Shown one piece after another: positions 25,451 to 32,940 of a DNA stretch of 35,589 bases; within the stretch, counting starts at the first letter, position 1; each line of letters begins with the position of its first letter. A program made the translations under genes and the position numbers. Source of the stretch: Gammaproteobacteria bacterium. Its GTDB lineage: Bacteria > Pseudomonadota > Gammaproteobacteria > Steroidobacterales > GCA-2729495. The DNA lies in the NCBI GenBank assembly GCA_003695765.1, contig RFHQ01000111.1, positions 1-35,589 on the forward strand, read 5' to 3'. The notes below the pieces were generated by a model, which was not told the DNA's origin, made no database searches, and saw only the letters and a program-made list of their open reading frames with translations.

Positions 25451-26039
25451 CCCCGCTCGGCGCCGGCTCGCCGCCGTCGGCGGCCACCACGACCCGCGCC
25501 GGGCGCAACAGGCGGCCGTTCAGCGTGTAGCCCTTCTGGATCACTTCGAGGACCGTGCCGGCTTCGGCCTCCGGCGCCGCCTGCATGCTCATGGCCTCGT
25601 GCAGGGCCGGATCGAAGCGTTGCCCCAGCGGGTTCACTTCCTCGACGCCGAAACGCTTGAGCGTGGCCTGCAGCTGGCGCAGCGTGGCCCGGGAACCTTC
25701 CAGCAGGGCCTCCGCCGAGGCCTGCTCGCCGGCCGCCAGTCCCATCTCCAGGCTGTCGACCACGGCCAGCAGCTCGGCGGCGAAGCGCTCGATGCCGAAC
25801 TCGCGGGCTTTCTGCACCTCGCGGGCCATGCGCTTGCGCTGGTTCTCCAGTTCCGCGACTGCGCGCAGGTGCTGGTCGCGCAGGCTCGCGGCCTCGGCCT
25901 GCGCCGCGGCCAGCGCCGCGTCCCGTTCTGCGGGCTCCGCGGCGTCTGCGGCGGGCCGGCCGGCCGTCGCCCCTTCCGGCGCCTCGCCTTCCCCGGTGGC
26001 CATCTCCTCGGGTGCGCGCGTTGCGGGCGAGTCAGTCAT
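25446..26039 (-). CDS. grpE: Nucleotide exchange factor GrpE
   Basis: Releases ADP from DnaK. It has 197 residues with an acidic, Ala-rich disordered N-terminus, then a long coiled coil (roughly residues 35-90, including LRDQHLRAVAELENQRKRMA). A compact beta domain follows, with GQRFDPALHEAM and the family-typical C-terminal VLEVIQKGYTLNGRLLRPARVVVA. The ATG at 26039 has GGAGG seven bases upstream. It lies between hrcA and dnaK; its stop codon is embedded in the dnaK sigma-32 promoter. Confidence 0.96.
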   Translation of the reverse strand: MTDSPATRAPEEMATGEGEAPEGATAGRPAADAAEPAERDAALAAAQAEAASLRDQHLRAVAELENQRKRMAREVQKAREFGIERFAAELLAVVDSLEMGLAAGEQASAEALLEGSRATLRQLQATLKRFGVEEVNPLGQRFDPALHEAMSMQAAPEAEAGTVLEVIQKGYTLNGRLLRPARVVVAADGGEPAPSGA

Positions 26040-26108
26040 GCGAATCCTCCGTGCGTGAAATACCGCCCTGGTCCCCGCCGGACCGGGCCGATGCTGCCCA
26101 TATGCGGC

Positions 26109-27167
26109 TCAGTGGCTGGAATTCAAGGCGGAGCCCAGAATCCGGGCGGTGATGTCGACGATCGGGATCACCCGCTCGTAGGCCATGCGCGTCGGCCCGA
26201 TGACGCCGAGCACGCCGACCACCTCGTCATCGACCCGGTAGGGAGCCGTCACCAGGCTGCACTCGTCGAGGATCTGGTAGCCCGACTCCTCGCCGATGAA
26301 GATCTGCACGCCGTTCGCCGCGATGCTGCGGTCCAACAAACGGAGCAAGTCGCGCTTCTGGCTGAAGGCCTCGAACAGCTGCCGCAGCGTCTCGATATCG
26401 GACAACTCCTCGAAATCCATCAGCTTGGTCTCGCCGGAGACGACGAACTCGTCGCGGTTCAGCTCCAGCTCCAGCGCCTTCTCGGCGATCGCGACGGCGT
26501 CGATCATCAGCCGGTTCATCGTCGCCCGGGTCTCGCTGAGCTGCTCGACCACGCGCTCGCGGATCGCGCGCAACTCCTGGCCGCGGAAATGCTCGTTCAG
26601 GTAGTTGGCGGCCCGCCGCAGTTCCTCGGCGCTGTAGTCGCGCTCCATGTGCAGGATGCGGTTCTGCACTTCGCTGTCGTTGACGATCAGGATCGCCAGC
26701 ACCCGGCGGTCGGACAGGGGCAGGAACTCGACCTGGCGCAACTGCACGTGCGGCTGGCGCGGCAGGGTCACGAGGCCGGCCAGGCTGGTCAGTGCAGACA
26801 GGGCCTCGGACGCGGCGGCCACGGCCTGTTTCGCATCCTGGGCCGCCTGCTCGCTGAGCTGCGACTCCAGGCGCTTGAGTTCGCGCCCCTTCGGCGGCTG
26901 CAACTTGACCAGCGTATCGACGAAGAAGCGGTAACCCTTGGCCGTCGGCACCCGGCCGGCCGACGTATGCGGCGAGGCGATGAAGCCAAGCTCCTCGAGA
27001 TCGGCCATGACATTGCGGATGCTGGCCGGGCTCAGCGACAGGCCGGTGCTGCGCGCCAGCGTCCGCGATCCGACCGGCTGGCCGTCGCGCACGTAATGCT
27101 CGATCAGCGCGCGCAGGATCAGCCGTGCGCGCTCCGATGGTTCTGCCTGGCCCTGTTCCTTGCTCAT
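26109..27167 (-). CDS. hrcA: Heat-inducible transcription repressor HrcA
   Basis: Winged-helix repressor that binds CIRCE operators at chaperone operons, with GroEL modulating its activity (known for the family). It has 352 residues. The N-terminal domain includes RARLILRALIEHYVRDGQPV near 14-33, GSRTLARSTGLSLSPASIRN near 34-53 and VMADLEELGFI; the GAF-like remainder ends with GVIGPTRMAYERVIPIVD. No CIRCE sequence (TTAGCACTC-N9-GAGTGCTAA) is visible before hrcA or dnaK here, so its target in this genome may be elsewhere, for example groESL. Divergent from nadK. Confidence 0.96.
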   Translation of the reverse strand: MSKEQGQAEPSERARLILRALIEHYVRDGQPVGSRTLARSTGLSLSPASIRNVMADLEELGFIASPHTSAGRVPTAKGYRFFVDTLVKLQPPKGRELKRLESQLSEQAAQDAKQAVAAASEALSALTSLAGLVTLPRQPHVQLRQVEFLPLSDRRVLAILIVNDSEVQNRILHMERDYSAEELRRAANYLNEHFRGQELRAIRERVVEQLSETRATMNRLMIDAVAIAEKALELELNRDEFVVSGETKLMDFEELSDIETLRQLFEAFSQKRDLLRLLDRSIAANGVQIFIGEESGYQILDECSLVTAPYRVDDEVVGVLGVIGPTRMAYERVIPIVDITARILGSALNSSH

Positions 27168-27197
27168 GATTCTTCCGCCCCCGAAAGGGTCACGACG

Positions 27198-27227
27198 ACG
27201 CTAGCAACCGGTGCTGAAATCTGTCAA
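27198..27227 (-). promoter_or_regulatory. Candidate promoter for hrcA
   Basis: On the minus strand a consensus TTGACA (27227-27222) is followed after 18 bases by TAGCGT (27203-27198), which matches only three of six -10 bases. It lies 31 bases before the hrcA ATG. A second TTGACA on the plus strand (27281-27286) faces nadK but has no clear -10. The two form an inverted pair, CTGTCAAG / CTTGACAG. Confidence 0.45.
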
Positions 27228-27323
27228 GAACGCGAGCCGGGGCCGCTTGCTGCGCTGAGGCCGGGTGCGTAAGGTTTCCCTTGACAGGATCAGGAGCCCC
27301 GTCCGCGGGCGGGGACCGGCATT

Positions 27324-28223
27324 ATGCAAAGCGGCTTCCGCTCGATCGGCCTCACCGGCAACTGGCGCGACCCGCGCGCGGTCGAGGCGGCCGAGACCAT
27401 GGCCCGGCACCTTGCCGATCGCGGCTGCAGCGTCCTGACCGAAGACGACTTCCCGGGCACGGCGCTGCCCGACGGCGCGCGGCGGCTGCCGGCCGGGGAG
27501 ATCCCGTCGGCCGCGCAGCTGCTGATCGCCGTCGGCGGCGACGGCACGATGTTGCGCGCAGCCCGCCGCGCGGCGCTGGCGGACGTGCCCCTGCTGGGCA
27601 TCAATCGTGGCCGGCTCGGCTTTCTCGCCGACATCGGTGCCGCCGACATGCTCGCGGCGCTCGACCATGTGCTGGCGGGTGACTGCGCGACCGACCAGCG
27701 CCTGCTGCTGGACGCGGAGTTGCTGCCGGCGGCCGGCAAGCCGGTGACCGGCCTGGCGCTGAACGACGTCGTCGTCAAGCGGCTGGACAGCGGGCGGATG
27801 TTCGAGTTCGAGACCTTTGTCGACGGCCGTTACGTCAACACCCACGGCGGCGACGGTTTCATCGTCGCGACGCCGACCGGCTCGACCGCCTATGCGCTCA
27901 GTTGCGGCGGCCCGATCGTCACGCCCGACCTCGACGCGATCGTGCTCGCCCCGATCTGCCCGCATACGCTGAGCGACCGGCCGATCGTGATCCCTGGCCA
28001 CAGCCGCACCGAAATCCGCCTGGTGCAGCAGGACGGCGACGCCGCGGCCGTGTGCTGCGACGGCGAAGTGATCGGCGAACTCGGCGCCGAAGACCGCCTG
28101 GTCGTGGCCGCCAGCCAGCAACGGCTCACGTTGCTGCACCCGCCGGGTCATGACTTCTTCGAGGTGCTGCGCGGCAAGCTGCACTGGGGCCGCGGCCGGC
28201 GCAGCCGTCACGACAGCGGCTGA
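27324..28223 (+). CDS. nadK: NAD kinase
   Basis: Phosphorylates NAD to NADP, the sole route to NADP. It has 299 residues. The catalytic motif GGDGTML is at 71-77, and the conserved LALNDVVVKR near 144-153 follows. The glycine-rich stretch THGGDGFIVATPTGSTAYAL is near 173-192. The ATG at 27324 is preceded by a GGGG lying in a short CCCCG/CGGGG stem (27297-27301 with 27310-27314), which could partly hide the ribosome binding site. recN follows six bases after its stop. Confidence 0.96.
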   Translation: MQSGFRSIGLTGNWRDPRAVEAAETMARHLADRGCSVLTEDDFPGTALPDGARRLPAGEIPSAAQLLIAVGGDGTMLRAARRAALADVPLLGINRGRLGFLADIGAADMLAALDHVLAGDCATDQRLLLDAELLPAAGKPVTGLALNDVVVKRLDSGRMFEFETFVDGRYVNTHGGDGFIVATPTGSTAYALSCGGPIVTPDLDAIVLAPICPHTLSDRPIVIPGHSRTEIRLVQQDGDAAAVCCDGEVIGELGAEDRLVVAASQQRLTLLHPPGHDFFEVLRGKLHWGRGRRSRHDSG

Positions 28224-28229
28224 AGCGGC

Positions 28230-29918
28230 ATGCTGCAGAGCCTGCGGGTCCGCAACCTGGCGGTCATCGACACGATCGAGCTGGAGTTCAGCGGCGGCCT
28301 CACGGTGCTGACCGGCGAGACCGGCGCCGGCAAGTCGATCCTGGTCGATGCGCTGGCACTGGCGCTGGGGCAACGCGCGGACAGCCGCGTGCTGCGCGCC
28401 GGCAGCGACCGCTGCGAAATCGCCGCGGTGTTCGGCGTCGAGCCGGGATCGGCGCTGCAGCGCTGGCTCGAGGAGCAGGACCTGGAGGCCGGCGAGGAAT
28501 GCCTGCTGCGACGGGTCATCACGGCCGAGGGGCGTTCGCGCGGTTACCTCAATGGGCAGCCGGTCACGATGCAGACCCTGCAAACCGCCGGCGAGCACCT
28601 GCTCGAGATCTGCGGACAGCAGGCGCACCAGCGCCTGCGCCACCGGGCGGCACAGCGCGAACTGCTGGACCACTTCGGCGGCCATCGCGCGCTGCTGGGC
28701 GAACTGCAGCAAGCGCATGCTGCCTGGCGGACGGCCGGAGAACGCCTGGCCGCGCTGTCCGGAGACGAAGCGGAACTGGCGGCCCGGCAGGAGCTGCTGG
28801 GCTTCCAGCTACGGGAACTGGAGGCGCTGAACCTCGCCGATGGCGAATACGAGGCGCTGGCCCGCGAGGCGCGCCGGCTCGACCATGCCACGCGGATCGC
28901 CGAGGGGCTGCAGGCGAGCCTGGACGCCGCTTACGCGGGCGACGAGTTCAGCGCCCATGCGCTCGCGGCCCGCAGTCGCCGCCAGGTCGAGGCGCTGGCG
29001 GAACTGGACCCCGAGCTGGAAGGCCCGGCCGGATTGCTGGCCGAGGCCGAGGTGCTGCTGGTCGAAGCGGCCGAAGGGCTGCGCCAGGGTCTGGCCCGTA
29101 ACGAATACGATCCGCAGCGGGCGCAGGCGGTCGCCGATCGCGTCGCCGAAGCGCGCGCGCTGGCCCGCAAGCACCTCTGCGAGCCCGGCGAACTGCCGGC
29201 CGTGCGCGAGCGGCTGTCTGGCGAACTGGCGGGCCTCGCCGGTCGCGACCAGCAACTCGGCGAGGCCGAGGTGGCGCTGGCCCGCTGCCGCGCACAGCTG
29301 CTGGCCGCCGCCGACCGCCTGACGCGGGCCCGTGAAGCGGCCGCCAAAGCCCTGGCCAAGGCCGTCACGGAGAACATGCAGCAGCTGGGCATGGCCGGCG
29401 GGCGTTTCGCGGTACGCCTGGACGCGCTGCCGGAAGACCGGGTGAGCGCACAGGGCGCGGAACGCGTCGAGTTCCTGGTCACGACCAACCCGGGCCAGCC
29501 GCCGGGACCGCTGTCGCGGGTGGCCTCGGGCGGCGAACTGTCGCGCATCGGCCTGGCGCTGCAGGTCGTCGCGGCCGGCGACGGGCTCGCCCGCACGCTG
29601 GTCTTCGACGAAGTCGACGCCGGCGTTGGCGGCGCCACCGCCGACATCGTCGGGCGACAGCTCGGCCGCCTGGCCGGAGAATCCCAGGTGCTCTGCGTGA
29701 CCCACCTGCCGCAGGTCGCCTGCCACGCCGACCAGCATATCCGGGTCAGCAAGCTCAGCGATGGCCAGCGCAGCCACACGCGGGTGACTGCGCTGACGCG
29801 CGAGGAACGGGTGGAGGAGATCGCGCGCATGCTGGGCGGCCTGAACCTCACCGCCCGCAGCCGCGCACATGCCCGCGAGATGCTGCAGGCCGCCGCCGAG
29901 TGGCGCCGCGCCGGCTGA
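28230..29918 (+). CDS. recN: DNA repair protein RecN
   Basis: SMC-like ATPase of double-strand break repair. It has 562 residues. The Walker A motif GETGAGKSILVDALALALGQ is near 29-48. Long coiled-coil arms (Ala/Glu/Arg/Leu-rich, roughly 150-360) surround a central hinge. The C-terminal ABC signature VASGGELSRIGLALQVV and Walker B TLVFDEVDAGVGG follow, with the switch His in CVTHLPQVACHAD. It directly follows nadK, a common gammaproteobacterial pair. No LexA box (CTGT-N8-ACAG) is visible between them, so SOS control would have to act upstream. Its end lies three bases from the convergent fur end. Confidence 0.97.
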   Translation: MLQSLRVRNLAVIDTIELEFSGGLTVLTGETGAGKSILVDALALALGQRADSRVLRAGSDRCEIAAVFGVEPGSALQRWLEEQDLEAGEECLLRRVITAEGRSRGYLNGQPVTMQTLQTAGEHLLEICGQQAHQRLRHRAAQRELLDHFGGHRALLGELQQAHAAWRTAGERLAALSGDEAELAARQELLGFQLRELEALNLADGEYEALAREARRLDHATRIAEGLQASLDAAYAGDEFSAHALAARSRRQVEALAELDPELEGPAGLLAEAEVLLVEAAEGLRQGLARNEYDPQRAQAVADRVAEARALARKHLCEPGELPAVRERLSGELAGLAGRDQQLGEAEVALARCRAQLLAAADRLTRAREAAAKALAKAVTENMQQLGMAGGRFAVRLDALPEDRVSAQGAERVEFLVTTNPGQPPGPLSRVASGGELSRIGLALQVVAAGDGLARTLVFDEVDAGVGGATADIVGRQLGRLAGESQVLCVTHLPQVACHADQHIRVSKLSDGQRSHTRVTALTREERVEEIARMLGGLNLTARSRAHAREMLQAAAEWRRAG

Positions 29919-29921
29919 CAA

Positions 29922-30329
29922 CTAGCGCCCGCGCTTCGGGCGGACGTAGAGCACCAGCCGGTGATCCACCAGCTCGTATCCGTGCCGCGCGGCGACCTCC
30001 TCCTGCAGCCGCTCGATGTCCTCGTTGAGGAATTCGACGACATCGCCGGTCTCCAGGCAGACCATGTGGTCATGGTGCTGGCGCGGCCGCAGCTCGAAGA
30101 CCGCGTGATCGCCCTCGAAGTTGTGCCGCGTGACCAGGCCGGCCTCCTCGAACTGCGTCAGCACGCGATACACCGTCGCCAGACCGACCTCCTCCCCGGC
30201 CTCGCGCAAGTGCCGATAGAGATCTTCGGCGCTCAGGTGACTGCCGGCGTGCTCCTTGAGCGCGTCGAGAATCTTCAGCCGCGGTCCGGTGGCGCGGAGT
30301 CCGGCGCGTTTCAGTTCGCGGTGCTGCAG
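29922..30329 (-). CDS. fur: Ferric uptake regulator Fur, probable CTG start
   Basis: Iron-responsive repressor. No in-frame ATG, GTG or TTG exists before residue 41, and the frame is closed upstream by TAA. The CTG at 30329-30327 has GGAGG five bases upstream and gives 135 residues (M)QHRELKRAGLRATGPRLKIL, whose N-terminus matches the length of known Fur proteins. The recognition helix region EVGLATVYRVLTQFEEAGLV is near 47-66, and the metal motif HHDH is at 85-88. The CxxC zinc pair of the Escherichia coli protein is broken (Cys91, Thr94), as in Pseudomonas-type Fur. Divergent from bamE. Confidence 0.9.
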   Translation of the reverse strand: MQHRELKRAGLRATGPRLKILDALKEHAGSHLSAEDLYRHLREAGEEVGLATVYRVLTQFEEAGLVTRHNFEGDHAVFELRPRQHHDHMVCLETGDVVEFLNEDIERLQEEVAARHGYELVDHRLVLYVRPKRGR

Positions 30330-30332
30330 GTT

Positions 30333-30376
30333 TTCCTCCGGCCGGGGGCATCCGGTATGATCCGGCCCCGATTATC
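30333..30376. promoter_or_regulatory. Face-to-face promoters of bamE and fur
   Basis: Plus strand: TATGAT at 30356-30361, 17 bases after a weak TTCCTC (30333-30338), points to bamE with a start near 30368. Minus strand: GATAAT (30376-30371) points to fur with a start near 30364 and a weak -35. The two -10 boxes are nine bases apart and converge, so the promoters overlap and would compete. GATAAT also resembles one Fur-box hexamer, but no full triple repeat is seen. Confidence 0.5.
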
Positions 30377-30399
30377 GACCAGCCGCCCGCAGGGCTCCA

Positions 30400-30744
30400 G
30401 TGACCATAGCCAAGCGATTGCCCGCCCGATTGCGCCGCCTGCCCGCCCTGCTGCTGGCCGGGCTGCTGCTCGGCGGCTGCGTCTACCGGGTCGACGTCCA
30501 GCAGGGCAACCTGCTCGAAGCCGAGGACATCGAAGCGGTCAAGCCGGGCATGACCCGCAGCCAGGTGCGCTTCCTGCTGGGCACGCCGGTGGTCAAGGAC
30601 CCGTTCCACGCCGACCGCTGGGACTACATCTATTACTTCAAGAAGGGGCGCTCGCGGCGCGCGGACCGGCGCTGGGTCATTGTCTATTTCGACGGCGACC
30701 GCGTGCGCGAGATCCAGCGCGACGTCCCGATCCAGGCCGGCTGA
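30400..30744 (+). CDS. bamE: Outer membrane assembly lipoprotein BamE (SmpA/OmlA)
   Basis: Small lipoprotein of the BAM complex that folds outer membrane proteins. The start is a GTG at 30400, giving 114 residues. A lipoprotein signal ends in the lipobox LLGGC, acylated Cys near 27. The SmpA/OmlA domain has KPGMTRSQVRFLLGTP near 48-63, then DPFHADRWDYIYYFKKG. fur-bamE divergence is a widespread gammaproteobacterial arrangement. It converges on rnfH with four bases between stops. Confidence 0.96.
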   Translation: MTIAKRLPARLRRLPALLLAGLLLGGCVYRVDVQQGNLLEAEDIEAVKPGMTRSQVRFLLGTPVVKDPFHADRWDYIYYFKKGRSRRADRRWVIVYFDGDRVREIQRDVPIQAG

Positions 30745-30748
30745 CGCG

Positions 30749-31066
30749 TCAGCGCCGGCGCGCCGGACGGCCGGCCATGGTCAGGCCCCGGGCCGCCAGT
30801 TCGCGCCGCAGTTCCCGCGGGTCGCGCGCCAGTGGCCGGCAGACCTCGACGCGGTCGCCGTCGGCGAGTACCCGCTCGTCGCTGACCAGTTCGCCGTAGA
30901 TCGCCAGCGGCAGCCGGGCGAGGTCGAGGTCCGGGAACTCGGCCTCCAGGCCCGACTGCAACACGGCCGCCCGCGCGGTGCTGCCGGCCGGCAACACAAG
31001 GCGCAGCAGCCGCTGCCGGTCGCCGACGGCGCAGGCGACCTCGACCTCGATCCGGTCAGGGGCCAT
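30749..31066 (-). CDS. rnfH: RnfH family ubiquitin-like protein
   Basis: UPF0125 protein with a beta-grasp, ubiquitin-like fold; its molecular role is not settled. The ATG at 31066 gives 105 residues starting MAPDRIEVEVACAVGDRQRL. Typical parts are VEVACAVGDRQRLLRLVLPA, LDLARLPLAIYGELVSDERV and the DGDRVEVCRPLARDPRELRR region, followed by a basic tail. It overlaps the ratA end by 11 bases, as in the ratA-rnfH pair of Escherichia coli. Confidence 0.92.
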   Translation of the reverse strand: MAPDRIEVEVACAVGDRQRLLRLVLPAGSTARAAVLQSGLEAEFPDLDLARLPLAIYGELVSDERVLADGDRVEVCRPLARDPRELRRELAARGLTMAGRPARRR

Positions 31067-31490
31067 GGATCTCGGCCGCGCGACGCACGAAGGCGTCGAC
31101 GAGGCGGTTGCAGGTCTGCTCGAAGACCTTGCCGAGCAGCAGGTCCTGAGCCCGGTTCGCAAAGCCGAAGCGCAGCTGCAACTGCGCCCGGCAGCCGTTC
31201 TCGCCCAGCGGCTCGAACTCCCATTCGCCCTGCAGCTCGCTGAACGGCCCGTCGACGAGCGCCAGCGTCATCCGCCGCGGCGGCTCGAGCTCGTTACGGG
31301 TCGTGAAACTGGCCTGCAACGGGCCCTGCGAGACGGTGATGCGCCCGGTCAGCGACTGCGGATCCCGCGCCAGCAGTTCGGCCGCGGTGCAGAACGGCAG
31401 GAACTCGGGATACCGCTCGACGTCTGCCACCAACTCGAACATCTGTGCCGGGGTGGCCGGCACGATCGCGCTGCGCGTGATTTCACGCAT
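31056..31490 (-). CDS. ratA: RatA/COQ10-family protein (START-like domain)
   Basis: Polyketide-cyclase/START-fold protein of 144 residues. Escherichia coli RatA was described as blocking 70S assembly, and eukaryotic homologues (COQ10) bind coenzyme Q; which role applies here is unknown. The protein starts MREITRSAIVPATPAQMFEL with the family stretch VADVERYPEFLPFC and has FGFANRAQDLLLGKVFEQTC near the end. I choose the ATG at 31490; upstream in-frame codons belong to the transporter gene, which ends five bases before. Likely co-transcribed with rnfH. Confidence 0.92.
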   Translation of the reverse strand: MREITRSAIVPATPAQMFELVADVERYPEFLPFCTAAELLARDPQSLTGRITVSQGPLQASFTTRNELEPPRRMTLALVDGPFSELQGEWEFEPLGENGCRAQLQLRFGFANRAQDLLLGKVFEQTCNRLVDAFVRRAAEIHGP

Positions 31491-31494
31491 GGCG

Positions 31495-32877
31495 CTAGTC
31501 GAACAGGCCGATCGCGTTGAGGAATACGAGTGTGACCGCGACCGGCACGACATAGCGGGCCAGCAGGCGCCATGTCCGGTAGACGATCCCGGCGGACGGG
31601 TCGAGTTCGTCGGCGCTGGAATTCGCGCACATGACCCAGCCGGCGAACACGGTCACGAAAAACCCGCCGAGCGGCAGCATGATGTTCGAAGTCAGGAAAT
31701 CGATGTTGTCGAAGAAGGTGCCGCGCAGCAATTTGACGTCGGCGGCGACATTGAAGGAGACGATGGTCAGCCAGCCGAGCAGCCAGACGCCGGTCCCGGC
31801 CAGCAGCCCGGCCGCGCCGCGGCGCATGCCGCGGCGCTCGACCAGCCAGGCGACCACCGGTTCCAGCAGGCTGATCGCCGAGGTCAGGCCGGCGAAGGCC
31901 AGCAGGATGAAAAACGCCGTGCCGACCAGGGCCCCGCCCGGCATCTGCCCCAACGCCAATGGCAGGGTATGGAACACGAGCCCCGGCCCTTCGGCTGGAT
32001 CCAGCCCGTTCGCGAACACGATCGGGAAGATCACCAGCCCGGCCAGCAGCGCGATCGCCGTATCGGTCGACACCACCGCGATGGAGGTCTTGATGATGGA
32101 CTCGTCCTGCGGCAGATAGGCGCCATAGGCCATGACCGCCCCCATACCGACGCTCAGCGAAAAGAATGCCTGCCCCATCGCGATCAGGATCGCCGTGGGC
32201 GTGAGCTTGGAGAAATCCGGGTCGAACAGGAAATGCAGGCCACGCTCGAAATCGCCCGAGTTGATCGCGTAGCCCAGCAAGGCCAGCATGATCAGCACCA
32301 GCGCCGGCACCATGAAACGCACCGCCGACTCCAGGCCCTGCTCCACGCCCCGCGCCACGACGCCGGCCGTCAGGCCCATGAACACGCTGTGCCAGAGCGC
32401 CAGCTTGCCGACGCTGCCGACGAGGCCATCGAACAGCTCGTTGACCAGTGCGGCATCGGCATTGGCAAAGCTGTCCTGGGCCGAGAGCAGGATGTAGTGC
32501 AAGGTCCAGCCACCGATGACGCTGTAATAGGACAGGATCAGGAAGCTGGCGATCAGCCCGCCGAGTCCGACCAGCTGCCACTGCGGCTGCCCGGCCTCTT
32601 CCTCGCCGAGGATGCGCATCGTCGACATCGGGTTGCGGCGGCCGCGCCGGCCCAGCAGCACCTCGGACATCATGATCGGCAGCCCGACGAGGAACACGCA
32701 GGCCAGGTACACCAGCACGAAAGCGCCACCACCATTCTGCCCGGCGATATACGGAAATTTCCAGATGTTGCCGAGGCCAACGGCCGAGCCGGCCACGGCC
32801 AGGATGAAGGCCAACCGTGACGACCACTGGCCGTGCATGGACATGCGGCGTTCGGTACGCGCAGTAGATGGAGCCAT
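31495..32877 (-). CDS. Sodium-dependent transporter, NSS/SNF family
   Basis: Secondary transporter using the sodium gradient; the substrate (often amino acids) cannot be told from sequence. About 460 residues with 11-12 helices. The first helix carries the family signature GSAVGLGNIWKFPY, with the unwound sodium-site Gly-Asn. The conserved AFFSLSVGMGAVMAYGAYLP and the TM8 region AFAGLTSAISLLEPVVAWL are also present. The start is uncertain: ATG at 32877, a TTG at 32889, or the ATG of MSMHGQWSS about 12 codons inside. It sits between smpB and ratA, where most relatives have no gene. Confidence 0.92.
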   Translation of the reverse strand: MAPSTARTERRMSMHGQWSSRLAFILAVAGSAVGLGNIWKFPYIAGQNGGGAFVLVYLACVFLVGLPIMMSEVLLGRRGRRNPMSTMRILGEEEAGQPQWQLVGLGGLIASFLILSYYSVIGGWTLHYILLSAQDSFANADAALVNELFDGLVGSVGKLALWHSVFMGLTAGVVARGVEQGLESAVRFMVPALVLIMLALLGYAINSGDFERGLHFLFDPDFSKLTPTAILIAMGQAFFSLSVGMGAVMAYGAYLPQDESIIKTSIAVVSTDTAIALLAGLVIFPIVFANGLDPAEGPGLVFHTLPLALGQMPGGALVGTAFFILLAFAGLTSAISLLEPVVAWLVERRGMRRGAAGLLAGTGVWLLGWLTIVSFNVAADVKLLRGTFFDNIDFLTSNIMLPLGGFFVTVFAGWVMCANSSADELDPSAGIVYRTWRLLARYVVPVAVTLVFLNAIGLFD

Positions 32878-32900
32878 TGGCTTTCGCAAGGCCGGGAATG

Positions 32901-32929
32901 TTGGCAGGATTGTGAAGCAATCATATGAG
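32901..32929 (+). promoter_or_regulatory. Sigma-70 promoter for smpB
   Basis: TTGGCA (32901-32906) and TATGAG (32924-32929) are 17 bases apart; the -35 matches five and the -10 four of six consensus bases. The predicted start, about 32936, is only around five bases before the smpB ATG, leaving no room for a Shine-Dalgarno sequence. Confidence 0.6.
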
Positions 32930-32940
32930 CCTCACAAGCA

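Noticed and set aside
27198-27220. Possible CIRCE element before hrcA
   Set aside because: The local CTAGCAACCGGTGCTGA has only four-base arms (AGCA/TGCT) five bases apart, not the nine-base arms with nine-base spacer of CIRCE.
28223-28230. LexA box between nadK and recN
   Set aside because: The gap is six bases and contains no CTGT-N8-ACAG pattern.
27201-28718. 505-codon minus-strand frame opposite nadK and recN
   Set aside because: nadK and recN have intact catalytic motifs on the plus strand; this is their shadow.
30329-30349. ATG near 30349 as the fur start
   Set aside because: It is in a different frame from Fur and would need a frameshift; the CTG with GGAGG explains the gene without one.
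30356-30376. Fur box in the fur-bamE promoter region
   Set aside because: Only a single GATAAT and a distant GATCAT are seen, without the adjacent triple-hexamer layout.
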